From an uncultured Pelagimonas sp. (GTDB taxonomy: Bacteria > Pseudomonadota > Alphaproteobacteria > Rhodobacterales > Rhodobacteraceae): 64,000 nt of DNA. This document shows positions 50,872 through 60,139 of this stretch, in pieces (within the stretch, counting starts at the first letter, position 1; each line of letters starts with the position of its first letter). The DNA is taken from NCBI GenBank assembly GCA_947497905.1, contig CANMIH010000001.1, forward strand, positions 558,001-622,000. The letters run 5' to 3'. Made by a program: the position numbers and the translations under genes. The notes below the pieces were generated by a model. It did not search any database. It had not been told where the DNA came from and saw only the letters and a program-made list of their open reading frames with translations.

Positions 50872-51630
50872 TTAGCGCAAAAAGTAGCCCATGATCTCAT
50901 GCAGACGATCGGTTTTCTGCAGCACTGCAAACAGGGCCGTGACCGAAAGGATCTGCGTCACCAGTCGAAAATCCAACCCACGGCCAAGACCAACCACCGC
51001 CGTAGCGACGCCAATTGGGGTTGCAACCACGGACAGAACCCCGGTCATGAACCAGCTGGCCAATGTCAGCCGTTTCTCAGGCCCCGAATCTGGGGCGGCG
51101 GTGGGTGCGGTGGGCAGGCTCGAATCCATATTTGGGGCGATTAGCAGGGTTTCAGGGGCCTCAAACGCATGTGCCTTTGGAGCTGCTGTGGGCATCTCGG
51201 GAACAACAGGCGCGGGCTTTGTGGCCCGGCGCGGGGAGACATAGCTGCGCAGACGAATGAAATCTTCCGAGGATAGCAAGACATCCGGGGCATACCATTC
51301 AACGATATCGGCAGAGGACCACTGCAGCGACGCAAGAACTGTATCGGAAAGAATCTGCGCCGCCTCTTCCTCGTCAGGCAATTCGCCATCGGCGCTCAGC
51401 ACCTCAATGACAATGCGCGGGCCATAGTCGCTGTCTTCTTCTGCCGTGACACAAACCCCGAAACGTCCACCAAACAGGGTCGCACCATTGTCGGAGACAT
51501 AAGGCACACCTTTTGCGGTGGGATCGAGGGCAAGTAAAACCGCAGCGGCTTCATTCAGGTAGCGTGTGGCGTCCAGATTTTGGGCGTCAGGCAGAATGAG
51601 ACCAGCATATGGAAAATCGGCGCGGTTCAT
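50872..51630 (-). CDS. Hypothetical protein with C-terminal membrane segment
   Basis: 252 aa. The N-terminal half looks globular (MNRADFPYAGLILPDAQNLD), the middle is Pro/Ala-rich (~150-195) and the C-terminus has hydrophobic stretches (SVVATPIGVATAVVGLGRG, VTQILSVTALFAVL). The ATG at 51630 is preceded by GAGGA 6 nt upstream. No known family identified; roseobacter proteins of this layout are annotated as hypothetical. Confidence 0.65.
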   Translation of the reverse strand: MNRADFPYAGLILPDAQNLDATRYLNEAAAVLLALDPTAKGVPYVSDNGATLFGGRFGVCVTAEEDSDYGPRIVIEVLSADGELPDEEEAAQILSDTVLASLQWSSADIVEWYAPDVLLSSEDFIRLRSYVSPRRATKPAPVVPEMPTAAPKAHAFEAPETLLIAPNMDSSLPTAPTAAPDSGPEKRLTLASWFMTGVLSVVATPIGVATAVVGLGRGLDFRLVTQILSVTALFAVLQKTDRLHEIMGYFLR

Positions 51631-51676
51631 CAAAATCCTCATCGGCAGTCTAAGGTGTCGTTGAGGAAACTTATCT

Positions 51677-51702
51677 CGCCCGAATTGGGTAACATTCGGG
51701 CG
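51677..51702 (-). other. Hairpin between the transglycosylase and the gene at 51630
   Basis: CGCCCGAAT-TGGGTAAC-ATTCGGGCG, 9-bp perfect stem. It lies 85 nt after the transglycosylase stop and 46 nt before the next ATG, so it may terminate the former or belong to the leader of the latter. T-run absent. Confidence 0.4.
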
Positions 51703-51787
51703 AAACAATGGATTTGCGTATCTTTTTCCTTAACTGCCGTTAACTTTTAGCAAGTTTATGGAAAATATGATCTTTTTTGAGTGCAGC

Positions 51788-52597
51788 TCAGCGATCTATC
51801 CGAACCGCCGAGGCCGCAATCGCCTTTTGGTAGACCGTAGCGGCGTTCCATTCATTGAGGACGCGAAAATTGGGCTCCCCCTGTTGGTACCCCTGGCCGG
51901 GTTTCCACCCCTTTTGGCGCAGGAAGTTGGCGGTCGAGGCCAAGGCATCCCACTGATTGTAGAAATCAACCTGACCGTCGCCGTTGCCATCTACGCCATA
52001 TTTCATCGCGTTGCCGGGCAGGAACTGGGTATGACCCAGCTCGCCATGGTAGGCGCCTTTTTGATTTGGGCTGAGCATGCCGCGATCCACCATCTTGAGG
52101 GCGGCAATGGCATGCGGTTCAAAGAAATCGGACCGGCGACAATCATAGGTGACGGTCAGGATCGAGGACACCACAGTCGGCGCCTTTTTGGGCCACATGA
52201 ATTTGCCATAGGCGGTTTCCATGCCGTGGATTGCCAGAATAATGCCTGCGGGCACCCCATAGCGTTTTTCCAGATTGGCATAGAAGGACGGGTTCTTGGC
52301 CTTCCGTTTGCGGGCAGTTTTGGCAAAATAATCAAGAGAGCCAAGGCGGATCTTCACAAAATCCTCGAACGAGTACTTCACACCCTTTTGGTTGCGGTCG
52401 GCGCGAATGGTCCCAGTGGAATAGCTGGCCCCCATCAGGGCGGCGATGCCCGCCTTACGCACGCCTGCAGCCTGTGCTTCGCTGGCAAACTCTTTTTTCC
52501 AGGCATTAAAGCCCGAACCAGTGTTGCCACAGCTGGCGGCATAGGCTGGCGCGGCGGTGATGATGGAAAGACAAAGGGCGGAAATAATACGGCGCAT
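51788..52597 (-). CDS. Lytic murein transglycosylase (MltB/SLT_2 type)
   Basis: 269 aa with a Sec signal peptide (MRRIISALCLSIITAAPAYA). Transglycosylase domain with the catalytic Glu in AIHGMETAYGKF, and GELGHTQFLPGNAMKYGVDG and YNQWDALASTANFL typical of the MltB family. Cuts peptidoglycan glycan strands in the periplasm. No lipobox Cys, so soluble. Confidence 0.9.
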   Translation of the reverse strand: MRRIISALCLSIITAAPAYAASCGNTGSGFNAWKKEFASEAQAAGVRKAGIAALMGASYSTGTIRADRNQKGVKYSFEDFVKIRLGSLDYFAKTARKRKAKNPSFYANLEKRYGVPAGIILAIHGMETAYGKFMWPKKAPTVVSSILTVTYDCRRSDFFEPHAIAALKMVDRGMLSPNQKGAYHGELGHTQFLPGNAMKYGVDGNGDGQVDFYNQWDALASTANFLRQKGWKPGQGYQQGEPNFRVLNEWNAATVYQKAIAASAVRIDR

Positions 52598-52701
52598 CAG
52601 GGCCTCCGAGAAAAGACTATCTGCGCTTACACTAGCTGCAATTCGCTCTTTGGCAAAAGGGGGAATGCTGACAGGTTTCCTTCCCTAGACGGCAGGGCAC
52701 G

Positions 52702-53175
52702 TCAGGAGGAGCGCAACAACCGTGAGGTCAGCCCGCGCAATCCTTTTGGACGGTCTGGCAGCGCCACACTGGGCGGGACAGACGAATCCATAAGAGGTGC
52801 GAGGTTGGAGACAAAGCGGTCACTGGGCAGGCGGATGTCGGTTCCGGGCCAGATCACCGCTTGTACCGGAGTGTCAGAGGCCAGGGCATAACAAAGCCGC
52901 GCGAGACGTGCCTGTGAAACCTCTTCTTCGGCACCGGGGTGGCCGCTTATGCCAAGGGCGATCTGAGTCTCTCCATCTACAAAGGCCATATCCAAACCGG
53001 CCAGATAGGCGTCACAGAGCACAAATTGCCCGGTCAGAATATTCTCACCCAACATAACCCCGGTCTCGCCATCGTCCAGCATGCGCGACATCATAACATC
53101 CGCCAGACGTCCTAGCGACAAAAGCCGCTCGCCCTTGAACAAAAGCTGCGCCACATGTTCCATCCGATCAATCAT
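52702..53175 (-). CDS. Hypothetical protein (157 aa)
   Basis: Complete ORF with GGAGG 8 nt before the ATG. No signal peptide, membrane helix or recognised motif; the composition and codon use match neighbouring genes. It contains a Leu-rich N-terminus (AQLLFKGERLLSLGRLADVM) and an Arg/Ser-rich tail. Separated from glnA by ~225 nt with no gene other than the glnA terminator. Confidence 0.6.
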   Translation of the reverse strand: MIDRMEHVAQLLFKGERLLSLGRLADVMMSRMLDDGETGVMLGENILTGQFVLCDAYLAGLDMAFVDGETQIALGISGHPGAEEEVSQARLARLCYALASDTPVQAVIWPGTDIRLPSDRFVSNLAPLMDSSVPPSVALPDRPKGLRGLTSRLLRSS

Positions 53176-53351
53176 CCGATGCCCTCCGGTGTCCCATCTA
53201 TTGCCGCCACATCTTTGGTGCGCGGGCGTCTAATTTGGCGGGAAAATAAGGCAAACTCGGGTCAGCGCGCGGCTCATGTCATTCAGGTTTTTCTCAAATC
53301 TCACACTCTCAAATTGTTAGGGAAATCTGCACAAAACCACCGCGTCAAAAC

Positions 53352-53377
53352 AAAAAGCGCCCCAGAGGGGCGCTTTT
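53352..53377 (-). terminator. Rho-independent terminator of glnA
   Basis: On the minus strand AAAAGCGCCCC-TCT-GGGGCGCTTTTT, an 11-bp perfect stem with T-run, 23 nt after the glnA stop. Confidence 0.9.
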
Positions 53378-53400
53378 CAAAACTTTGAAATCCAGCTGAA

Positions 53401-54807
53401 TTAGCAGCTGTAGTACATGCCGAACTCAACGGGGTGCGGCGTGTGCTCGTAGTGCTCAACCTCTTCCATCTTAAGGGCAATATAGCCTTCAATCTGGTCT
53501 TTGGTGAACACGTCGCCTGCCAGCAGGAAGTCGTGGTCTGCCGCGAGGCATTCCATAGCTTCGCGCAGCGAGCCACATACAGTTGGGATATCTGCCAGTT
53601 CTTCGGCGGGCAGATCATACAAGTTTTTGTCCATGGCTTCGCCGGGATCGATCTTGTTTTTGATGCCGTCAAGGCCAGCCATCAGCAGAGCTGCGAAGCA
53701 CAGGTAGGGGTTCGCTGCCGGATCGGGGAAACGGGCCTCAACGCGCTTGGCTTTGGGCGATTCGGTCCACGGAATACGAACACAACCCGAGCGGTTACGA
53801 GCCGAATAGGCGCGCAGAACGGGGGCTTCGAAACCCGGGATCAGGCGCTTGTAGCTGTTGGTCGAGGGGTTGGTGAAGGCGTTCAGCGTCTTCGCGTGCT
53901 TCAGGATGCCACCGATGAAATACAGCGCTTCCTGCGACAGATCCGCGTATTTGTCGCCTGCAAACAAAGGCTTGCCGTCTTTCCAGATCGACATGTTCAC
54001 GTGCATGCCGGTGCCGTTGTCGCCGTAGATCGGCTTGGGCATGAAGGTGGCCGATTTGCCGTAAGCGTGGGCCACATTGTGGATCACATATTTGTACTTC
54101 TGCAGCTCGTCTGCCTGTTTGGTCAGGCTGTCAAAGATCAGACCCAGCTCGTGCTGGCACGACGCCACCTCGTGGTGGTGCTTGTCGACCTTCATGCCCA
54201 GACGTTTCATGGTCGAGAGCATTTCCGAACGCAGGTCCTGCGCGTCGTCGACTGGGTTGACCGGGAAGTAACCGCCTTTGAGGCCAGGACGGTGACCGGT
54301 GTTGCCCATCTCATATTCGGTGTCGGTGTTCCACGACCCATCAACCGCGTCTACTTCGTAGGAGACTTTGTTGATGGTGTTCGAGAAGCGCACATCGTCA
54401 AAGACGAAGAATTCGGCTTCCGGACCCATGTAAGCCACGTCACCGATGCCCGAGGACTTCAGGTAAGCTTCTGCTTTCTGGGCGGTGCCGCGCGGGTCAC
54501 GCTCATAGGATTCGCCAGTGTCCGGCTCAACGATCGAGCAATGGATACACATGGTTTTTTCCGCGTAGAACGGATCAACATAGGCGCTGGTGGTGTCGGG
54601 CATGAGTTTCATGTCCGAGTTCTCAATCGATTTCCAGCCGGCGATCGACGACCCGTCGAACATAAAGCCTTCTTCGAGGAAGTCTTCGTCAACCAGGTCA
54701 ACATCCACGGTCACGTGCTGCAGCTTGCCGCGCACATCGGTGAAACGAATATCGACGTAAGCGACGTCTTCTTCCTTGATTTTATTGAGCAGATCTTGTG
54801 CGCTCAT
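53401..54807 (-). CDS. glnA: Glutamine synthetase type I (GlnA)
   Basis: 468-aa dodecameric GSI. ATP/glutamate motifs [50 protein letters not shown] and the adenylylation site [10 protein letters not shown] (Tyr) are present, so it is a GSI-beta enzyme controlled by GlnE. Downstream of glnB by 42 nt (one operon). Central ammonium assimilation enzyme. Confidence 0.98.
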   Translation of the reverse strand: MSAQDLLNKIKEEDVAYVDIRFTDVRGKLQHVTVDVDLVDEDFLEEGFMFDGSSIAGWKSIENSDMKLMPDTTSAYVDPFYAEKTMCIHCSIVEPDTGESYERDPRGTAQKAEAYLKSSGIGDVAYMGPEAEFFVFDDVRFSNTINKVSYEVDAVDGSWNTDTEYEMGNTGHRPGLKGGYFPVNPVDDAQDLRSEMLSTMKRLGMKVDKHHHEVASCQHELGLIFDSLTKQADELQKYKYVIHNVAHAYGKSATFMPKPIYGDNGTGMHVNMSIWKDGKPLFAGDKYADLSQEALYFIGGILKHAKTLNAFTNPSTNSYKRLIPGFEAPVLRAYSARNRSGCVRIPWTESPKAKRVEARFPDPAANPYLCFAALLMAGLDGIKNKIDPGEAMDKNLYDLPAEELADIPTVCGSLREAMECLAADHDFLLAGDVFTKDQIEGYIALKMEEVEHYEHTPHPVEFGMYYSC

Positions 54808-54849
54808 ATCGCTGTTCCCTTGCTAAGGTGGTCTTGACAGACAGTGAGA

Positions 54850-55236
<387 letters not shown>

Positions 55237-55313
55237 TCACGCCCGGGAACAATCGGATAGGGTGTCGTGAAGGGGCTTGGCGCGGGATGTTTGCGCACAT
55301 CTGCCTAATTTTT

Positions 55314-55326
55314 GTGCAATATGCAC
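55314..55326. promoter_or_regulatory. Palindrome GTGCA-ATA-TGCAC upstream of glnBA
   Basis: 13-bp perfect palindrome in the gap between glnBA and the NAD(P)HX repair gene. The TGCA half-sites resemble NtrC-type enhancer halves (GTGCA), but the spacing is shorter than the enterobacterial consensus. No good -24/-12 (sigma54) promoter accompanies it, which agrees with sigma54-independent NtrC action in this group. Both flanking genes could use it. Confidence 0.45.
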
Positions 55327-55368
55327 GATTGATGAGCGAAATTGAATCCGGGCAGGGGCCGAGCAACC

Positions 55369-57114
55369 ATGACTGAGCTTTTGACAGCTGCGCAAATGCG
55401 GGCAATTGAGCAGGCGGCCATCGCCTCAGGCGAGGTTACCGGGCTTGAGCTGATGGAGCGCGCGGGCCGTGGTGTTGTTGAGGCGATTTTCGAAGAGTGG
55501 CCTGAGCTTGCAGACACGCCAGTGCGGGAAGGCGCCGAAGGGCCAGACCGTTCCGATTCTGGGAATCGCAGGGCGGTTGTACTCTGTGGGCCGGGCAATA
55601 ATGGAGGTGACGGGTTTGTCGTCGCGCGTCTACTGCACGAGCGTGGCTGGCACGTGGATGTCTTTCTATATGGCGACCCGGACAAGCTGCCTGCGGATGC
55701 GCGGACGAATTATGAGCAATGGAGGGAACTGGGGGAGGTTTCCCAGCTTACCGTTTCAGCCATTGAAGGCGTGCAGATGCGACCGGCACTTTTGGTTGAT
55801 GCGATGTTCGGTACGGGGCTCTCTCGCGCAATTCCTTTGGAGCTGGCACATGTGTATCATCAAGTCAAAAAGATGGAGTTAGGGCCACGTCACCCCTGGC
55901 TTATGCCTTTTCACACTGTCGCAATCGATTGCGCCTCGGGATTTGATTGCGACAGCGGTAAGTTCCTTTTGCCAGAGCCCCCAATAGAGACAGGCGATGA
56001 GGAGATTGATCTTCAGGCGTACTGGAACTGGTGGGAGAACGACGCAAGTAAACGCTTAATCCATCCTGATCTGACGGTGGTCTTTCATCGCAAGAAGGTC
56101 GGTTTTTGTCTGACGGAGACAAAAGGCGCAACAAAGATTGTAGATATTGGCCTGGGAGAGGAAGATCATCATGCGGCTCACCTTATTCGTCCAAGGCTTC
56201 CAGATCGACTCATCCAACTAGATTTTGAAAACACCAGTAAACGGCCCTCAAGAACTTGGCCCGGTAATGATCTGAAAAAACACTCTCTGAAGTCTGCGCA
56301 CAAATACGAAAACGGTCATGCGCTCGTATTGAGCGGAGCTGGAGGCCAAACCGGCGCGGCGCGTCTGGCGGCGCGGGGGGCGTTGCGGATTGGAGCGGGA
56401 CTTGTAACCCTCGGTGTGCCGCCTGCTGCACAGCGGGAAGCGGCTGCGCAGCTTACCGCCATTATGCTCAAGCGAGTAGGGGATGCGGAAGCCTTGACGG
56501 AAGCCCTGCAAGACAAGCGCGTCAATGCGTTGTGCTTGGGCCCAGCCTTGGGGCTGGAGCGGGCGAAGGCGCTTGTTTGTGCCGCCTTGGATGCCGGACT
56601 GGAAGCCCGGCCTACGGTTTTGGATGCAGATGGGTTGAGTGCATTTGAGGATGATCCCGGTGCCCTGTTTGAAATGTTACATGAGAACTGTGTGCTGACG
56701 CCCCATGGGGGCGAATTTGCGCGGCTTTTCCCGGATATTTCTGAAAAACTGAATGCGCTGCCCACCCAAGGCCCGGCCTATTCCAAGGTCGACGCCACAC
56801 GCGAAGCGGCCAGACGGGCGGGGTGTGTCGTGCTGTTCAAAGGCGCTGACACAGTGATTGCTGACCCCGAAGGATGCTGTTCTATCAATTCGGCGTATTA
56901 TGAACGTGCGGCCCCCTGGCTGGCGACGGCTGGCTCTGGCGATGTGCTGGCAGGCTTCATCACCGGGCTTCTGGCGCGGGGTTTCGCGCCGATGCAGGCG
57001 GCGGAAACCGCCGCCTGGCTGCATGTGGAATGTGCACGGAAATTTGGCCCGGGCCTGATCGCCGAGGATCTGCCCGAACAACTGCCCGCTGTGTTCCGCG
57101 ATCTTGGGCTTTAG
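55369..57114 (+). CDS. Bifunctional NAD(P)H-hydrate epimerase/dehydratase (NnrE-NnrD)
   Basis: 581 aa. The N-terminal epimerase domain (AAQMRAIEQAAIASGEV, GPGNNGGDGFVVARLL, DAMFGTGLSR, DCASGFDCDSG) and the C-terminal ADP-dependent dehydratase domain (ALVLSGAGGQTGAARLAARG, LDADGLSAF, LTPHGGEFARLF, TAGSGDVLAGFITGLLARG) repair damaged NAD(P)HX. Between the domains (about 205-310) is a Trp/Asp-rich insert (DLQAYWNWWENDASKRLI) not usual in the family, and the region 55740-56340 uses TTA and ATA codons more than the rest. ATG at 55369 chosen. Confidence 0.93.
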   Translation: MTELLTAAQMRAIEQAAIASGEVTGLELMERAGRGVVEAIFEEWPELADTPVREGAEGPDRSDSGNRRAVVLCGPGNNGGDGFVVARLLHERGWHVDVFLYGDPDKLPADARTNYEQWRELGEVSQLTVSAIEGVQMRPALLVDAMFGTGLSRAIPLELAHVYHQVKKMELGPRHPWLMPFHTVAIDCASGFDCDSGKFLLPEPPIETGDEEIDLQAYWNWWENDASKRLIHPDLTVVFHRKKVGFCLTETKGATKIVDIGLGEEDHHAAHLIRPRLPDRLIQLDFENTSKRPSRTWPGNDLKKHSLKSAHKYENGHALVLSGAGGQTGAARLAARGALRIGAGLVTLGVPPAAQREAAAQLTAIMLKRVGDAEALTEALQDKRVNALCLGPALGLERAKALVCAALDAGLEARPTVLDADGLSAFEDDPGALFEMLHENCVLTPHGGEFARLFPDISEKLNALPTQGPAYSKVDATREAARRAGCVVLFKGADTVIADPEGCCSINSAYYERAAPWLATAGSGDVLAGFITGLLARGFAPMQAAETAAWLHVECARKFGPGLIAEDLPEQLPAVFRDLGL

Positions 57115-57608
57115 GCGAGTTCCGGCGTCAGAACACCCGAGGCAAGCTCAAGACCATCCGCGTAGATCACATGGGGAGCATCAAACAACAACTCAATCAG
57201 ATCAAGCTGTTGCACCCCAGTGTGGCGGATGAATTCCCCGTCCACCAGCCGCGCGGCGGGCACCATGGCGACCTGCGCCCCAAACAGCGTTTCGGCACGC
57301 CAGTCCCGGAGCAAGATCTCTTGATCTGCGGGGAGGGTTACATCGCGATCGGGCCGCATGGTGCCCATGACACCTTTGCGAATCTGCACTGTATCAACAC
57401 GCACCGTGCTATGCCGAAGGGCACGCACAACGGACACGCCGCTGTCACGGGTGATCACCCGATCTCCTGCGTTGATGAATTCAACCGGCAATGCCCCATC
57501 CATAGTGAGCACAACCGTTCCTGCCACAAGGGCATTTAACGTGGAGCGCGACTCCACGTGGCGGGCAGGGTGCACCCCTGCCGAACGCCGGACCGCTTTC
57601 GGTTCCAT
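57111..57608 (-). CDS. Small Hint-domain protein
   Basis: 165 aa made up almost entirely of one Hint-like domain (ALVAGTVVLTMDGALPVEFI, GDRVITRDSGV, LPADQEILLRDWRAETLFG, TGVQQLDLIELLFDAPHVIYADG). Unlike the protein at 35560, the nucleophilic Cys is absent at the expected start (here AGTVV), so self-processing is unlikely. It resembles the Hint_2 family of roseobacters. Start at 57608, AGGA 9 nt upstream. Overlaps the NAD(P)HX gene stop by 4 bp. Role unknown. Confidence 0.75.
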   Translation of the reverse strand: MEPKAVRRSAGVHPARHVESRSTLNALVAGTVVLTMDGALPVEFINAGDRVITRDSGVSVVRALRHSTVRVDTVQIRKGVMGTMRPDRDVTLPADQEILLRDWRAETLFGAQVAMVPAARLVDGEFIRHTGVQQLDLIELLFDAPHVIYADGLELASGVLTPELA

Positions 57609-57788
57609 TGGCGTAATCCTGTACTGTTCTGCCTCGTTTTTGCCACAAAGGTACTGCCAAACCGTTTGATTGTCGCGCCTTTTCTCAGAAATCGTATCAG
57701 AATTTAGATAATTGCGTTTTTCCTCTCGCACTCCGGAAAAAGCTTTGTTATGACCCGCCTCACGCCGGGCAAATCACCCGGTTTGGAT
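57609..57788. other. Intergenic region before tRNA-Leu, nothing coding seen
   Basis: The ~180 bp between the small Hint gene and tRNA-Leu hold AT-rich promoter-like sequence (TTGCGT at ~57712 without a clear partner) and a short CCGGG-CAAATCA-CCCGG hairpin just upstream of the tRNA. The 84 bp after the tRNA (57874-57957) are T-rich at the start and otherwise featureless. Confidence 0.5.
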
Positions 57789-57873
57789 GCGGGTGTGGCG
57801 AAATTGGTAGACGCACCAGATTTAGGTTCTGGCGCCGCAAGGCGTGGGGGTTCAAGTCCCTCCACCCGCACCA
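57789..57873 (+). tRNA. tRNA-Leu(UAG)
   Basis: 85 nt including an encoded CCA. Acceptor GCGGGTG pairs with CACCCGC (57863-57869), discriminator A, long class II variable arm (GGCGCCGCAAGGCGT), T-loop TTCAAGT and anticodon TAG in CCAGATTTAGGTTCTGG. No integrase or attL/attR duplicate was seen near it. Confidence 0.96.
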
Positions 57874-57957
57874 CTTTGATTTTCTTCTGAAAACTTCTCA
57901 TCTTTGGCAGTCGCTACAAGATCGGTCGATTGTACGAGGCAATAACGCTGGCGCTGT

Positions 57958-59082
57958 TCAGAGGTCGCGCCAGGCTGCGTTCGCAGAAGAAGATTTCAGG
58001 CAAGCGTCGATAAAGCGCATGCCTTCCACCGCCTGCTTCAGCCCCTGACTGGTATCTGCCCTATTAGAACCGTCGGACAGGATGTCCTCTGCGGCTTCAC
58101 GATAAAGCGTAGCGAAGGCTTCGAGATATCCCTCTGGGTGACCTGCTGGGATCCGCGAGACCGCATTTGCTGCCGGGCCTGCCCCTGCGCCGCCGCGGGT
58201 GATGCGCTGTTCCACCCCGTTGAGTTGGGTGAAGATAAGCTCATTGGGGGTTTCCTGCGACCAGAACAGCCCGCCTGCGTCGCCGTGAATGCGCAGGTTC
58301 AGGCGGTTTTCGGTGCCAGTGGCCACCTGGCTGGCAAGAAGCGTCCCTCGGGCCCCCGATGCATAGCGCATCAACACGGCGCCATTGTCGTTGACCTGTC
58401 GTCCCTCCACAAAGGCCCCAAGATCCGCAGACAGCGCGAGCGGTACCTCCCCGGTGACAAAGCTGGCCAGATTAAAGGCATGCGTGCCGATATCTGCGAT
58501 GGCCCCACCACCACCTGTGCGCCCGGGATCGGTGCGCCACGCGGCCTGCACATTGTCCGGATCCGCCGGGGCAGCCAGCCAGTCCTGCAGGTATTCAACA
58601 TGGATAAGCCGGATCTGCCCCAAGTGTCCCTTGGCCACCATGTCTCGGGCCTGACGGACCATCGGGCTTCCGGTGTAGTTGTGGGTCAAAAAGAACCGGG
58701 CGGTGTAGTGTTTGCAGTCCTCAGCAAAGGCCAGAGCCGTTTCAAGATCTGTGGTCAGGGGTTTATCACAGATCACATGAATTCCGGCCTTCAGAAAGGC
58801 ACGTGCCACCGGAATATGCATGTGATTGGGGGTCACAATCGACACCGCATCAATGCCATCGTCACGGCCTGCTTCGGCCTGGGCCATCTCCTCATAACTG
58901 GCGTAACTGCGAGACAATCCAAGCGCCTCTGCGGACCTTGCGGCTTTTTCAGGGGTGGAGGAGAGACAGCCCGCTGTCAGCTCCCAGGCCCCATCCAGAC
59001 GGGCGGCCATACGGTGGACAGCGCCAATAAAGGCCCCTTCGCCGCCACCGACCATCCCAAGTTTCAACGGGCGTTGTGTCAT
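57958..59082 (-). CDS. Gfo/Idh/MocA-family oxidoreductase (copy 2)
   Basis: 374-aa NAD(P)-dependent sugar/inositol-type dehydrogenase. Rossmann GMVGGGEGAFIGAVHRMAAR, catalytic EKP-type motif (here CDKPLTTDL) and a C-terminal alpha/beta domain with GGGGAIADIGTHAFNLA. Last gene of the minus-strand sugar operon, 1 nt after the preceding isomerase. Substrate unknown; the pairing with a TIM-barrel isomerase suggests oxidation and isomerisation of the same ketose or inositol derivative. Confidence 0.9.
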   Translation of the reverse strand: MTQRPLKLGMVGGGEGAFIGAVHRMAARLDGAWELTAGCLSSTPEKAARSAEALGLSRSYASYEEMAQAEAGRDDGIDAVSIVTPNHMHIPVARAFLKAGIHVICDKPLTTDLETALAFAEDCKHYTARFFLTHNYTGSPMVRQARDMVAKGHLGQIRLIHVEYLQDWLAAPADPDNVQAAWRTDPGRTGGGGAIADIGTHAFNLASFVTGEVPLALSADLGAFVEGRQVNDNGAVLMRYASGARGTLLASQVATGTENRLNLRIHGDAGGLFWSQETPNELIFTQLNGVEQRITRGGAGAGPAANAVSRIPAGHPEGYLEAFATLYREAAEDILSDGSNRADTSQGLKQAVEGMRFIDACLKSSSANAAWRDL

Positions 59083-59083
59083 G

Positions 59084-60139
59084 TCATAGCCCCAGCATTT
59101 TATGAATGCCCTGACGGTCCATGCCTGTCCCTGCAAAGTCGTCAAAGGCTTTGTCTGTCACTTCGATGATGTGATTGCTGATAAACGGCGCGCCTTCAGC
59201 GGCGCCCATAGCGGCGTCTTTGAGGCAGCATTCCCATTCCAGCACGGCCCAGCCGTCATACCCGTACTCCGCCATCTTGGAGAAGATCGATTTGAAATCC
59301 ACCTGACCATCGCCAAGGGAGCGGAACCGGCCCGCGCGTTTGAGCCAGGGCTGGTATCCCGAATAGACCCCCTGACGGCCGCTGGGCAGGAACTCGGCAT
59401 CTTTGACATGAAAGGCCGAAATGCGGTCGTGGTAGATGTCGATGAAGGCGAGATAGTCCAGCTGTTGCAGCAGGAAATGCGAGGGATCGTAATTGATCAT
59501 ACAGCGTGGGTGGTTGTTCAACCGCTCCAGCAGCATCTCAAAGGTCACCCCATCAAATAGGTCTTCGGAAGGATGGAGTTCAAAGGCGATGTCGACCCCT
59601 TCATTGTCATAGGCATCCATGACGGGCTTCCAACGCCGGGCCAGTTCATCAAAGGCCTCTTCGATCAACCCTTCGGGGCGCTGGGGCCAGGGGTAGAGGT
59701 AGGGAAAGGCCAAGGATCCGGAGAAAGAAACGCTGACATCAAGCCCAAGCCGGCGCGAGGCTTTTGCTGCCATCAGAAGCTGGGATTCGGCCCATTCGGT
59801 GCGGGCCTTGGGATTGCCGCGTACATGCGACGGTGCAAAGGCGTCGAACTGTTGGTCGTAGGCCGGGTGCACCGCAAGCAACTGACCCTGAATATGTGTC
59901 GACAGCTCAGTCAGCTCGAGCCCATGATCCGCGAGCATACCGGTGACATCGTCACAATAGGTTTGCGAATTCGCAGCCGTTTCCAGATTGAACAACCGGG
60001 CATCGCCTGAGGGCACCTGAACCCCCTTGTACCCAAGGTCAGAGGCCCAGGCGGCTATGGTAGAAAGCGCATTGAACGGGGCCTCCTCTCCGGCGAACTG
60101 TGCCAGAAACAGGGCTGGGCCTTTGATGTTTGCGGGCAT
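59084..60139 (-). CDS. Sugar phosphate isomerase/epimerase, TIM barrel (copy 2)
   Basis: 351-aa AP endonuclease-2/xylose isomerase-like TIM barrel. Metal-site pieces AFELHPSEDLF, CMINYDPSHFLLQQLDY, ISAFHVKDAE and AVLEWECCL give the Glu/Asp/His ligands. Starts at TAATG, overlapping the upstream dehydrogenase by 1 nt. Longer than copy 1 (248 aa) and only distantly similar. Confidence 0.9.
   Translation of the reverse strand: MPANIKGPALFLAQFAGEEAPFNALSTIAAWASDLGYKGVQVPSGDARLFNLETAANSQTYCDDVTGMLADHGLELTELSTHIQGQLLAVHPAYDQQFDAFAPSHVRGNPKARTEWAESQLLMAAKASRRLGLDVSVSFSGSLAFPYLYPWPQRPEGLIEEAFDELARRWKPVMDAYDNEGVDIAFELHPSEDLFDGVTFEMLLERLNNHPRCMINYDPSHFLLQQLDYLAFIDIYHDRISAFHVKDAEFLPSGRQGVYSGYQPWLKRAGRFRSLGDGQVDFKSIFSKMAEYGYDGWAVLEWECCLKDAAMGAAEGAPFISNHIIEVTDKAFDDFAGTGMDRQGIHKMLGL

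Noticed and set aside
51758-52891. 377-codon plus-strand ORF over the transglycosylase
   Set aside because: Antisense to a well-supported MltB-type gene with signal peptide and catalytic Glu.
53434-54837. 467-codon ORF antisense to glnA
   Set aside because: Mirror image of glnA codon bias; no ribosome binding site or family features.
57704-57901. 65-codon minus-strand ORF over the tRNA-Leu gene
   Set aside because: It is the reverse translation of a tRNA-Leu with a recurrent artefact sequence (EGLEPPRLAAPEPKSGASTN); the tRNA explains the bases.
57789-57957. tRNA-Leu as an attachment site for an integrated element
   Set aside because: No integrase, no duplicated tRNA 3' end and no composition break nearby.
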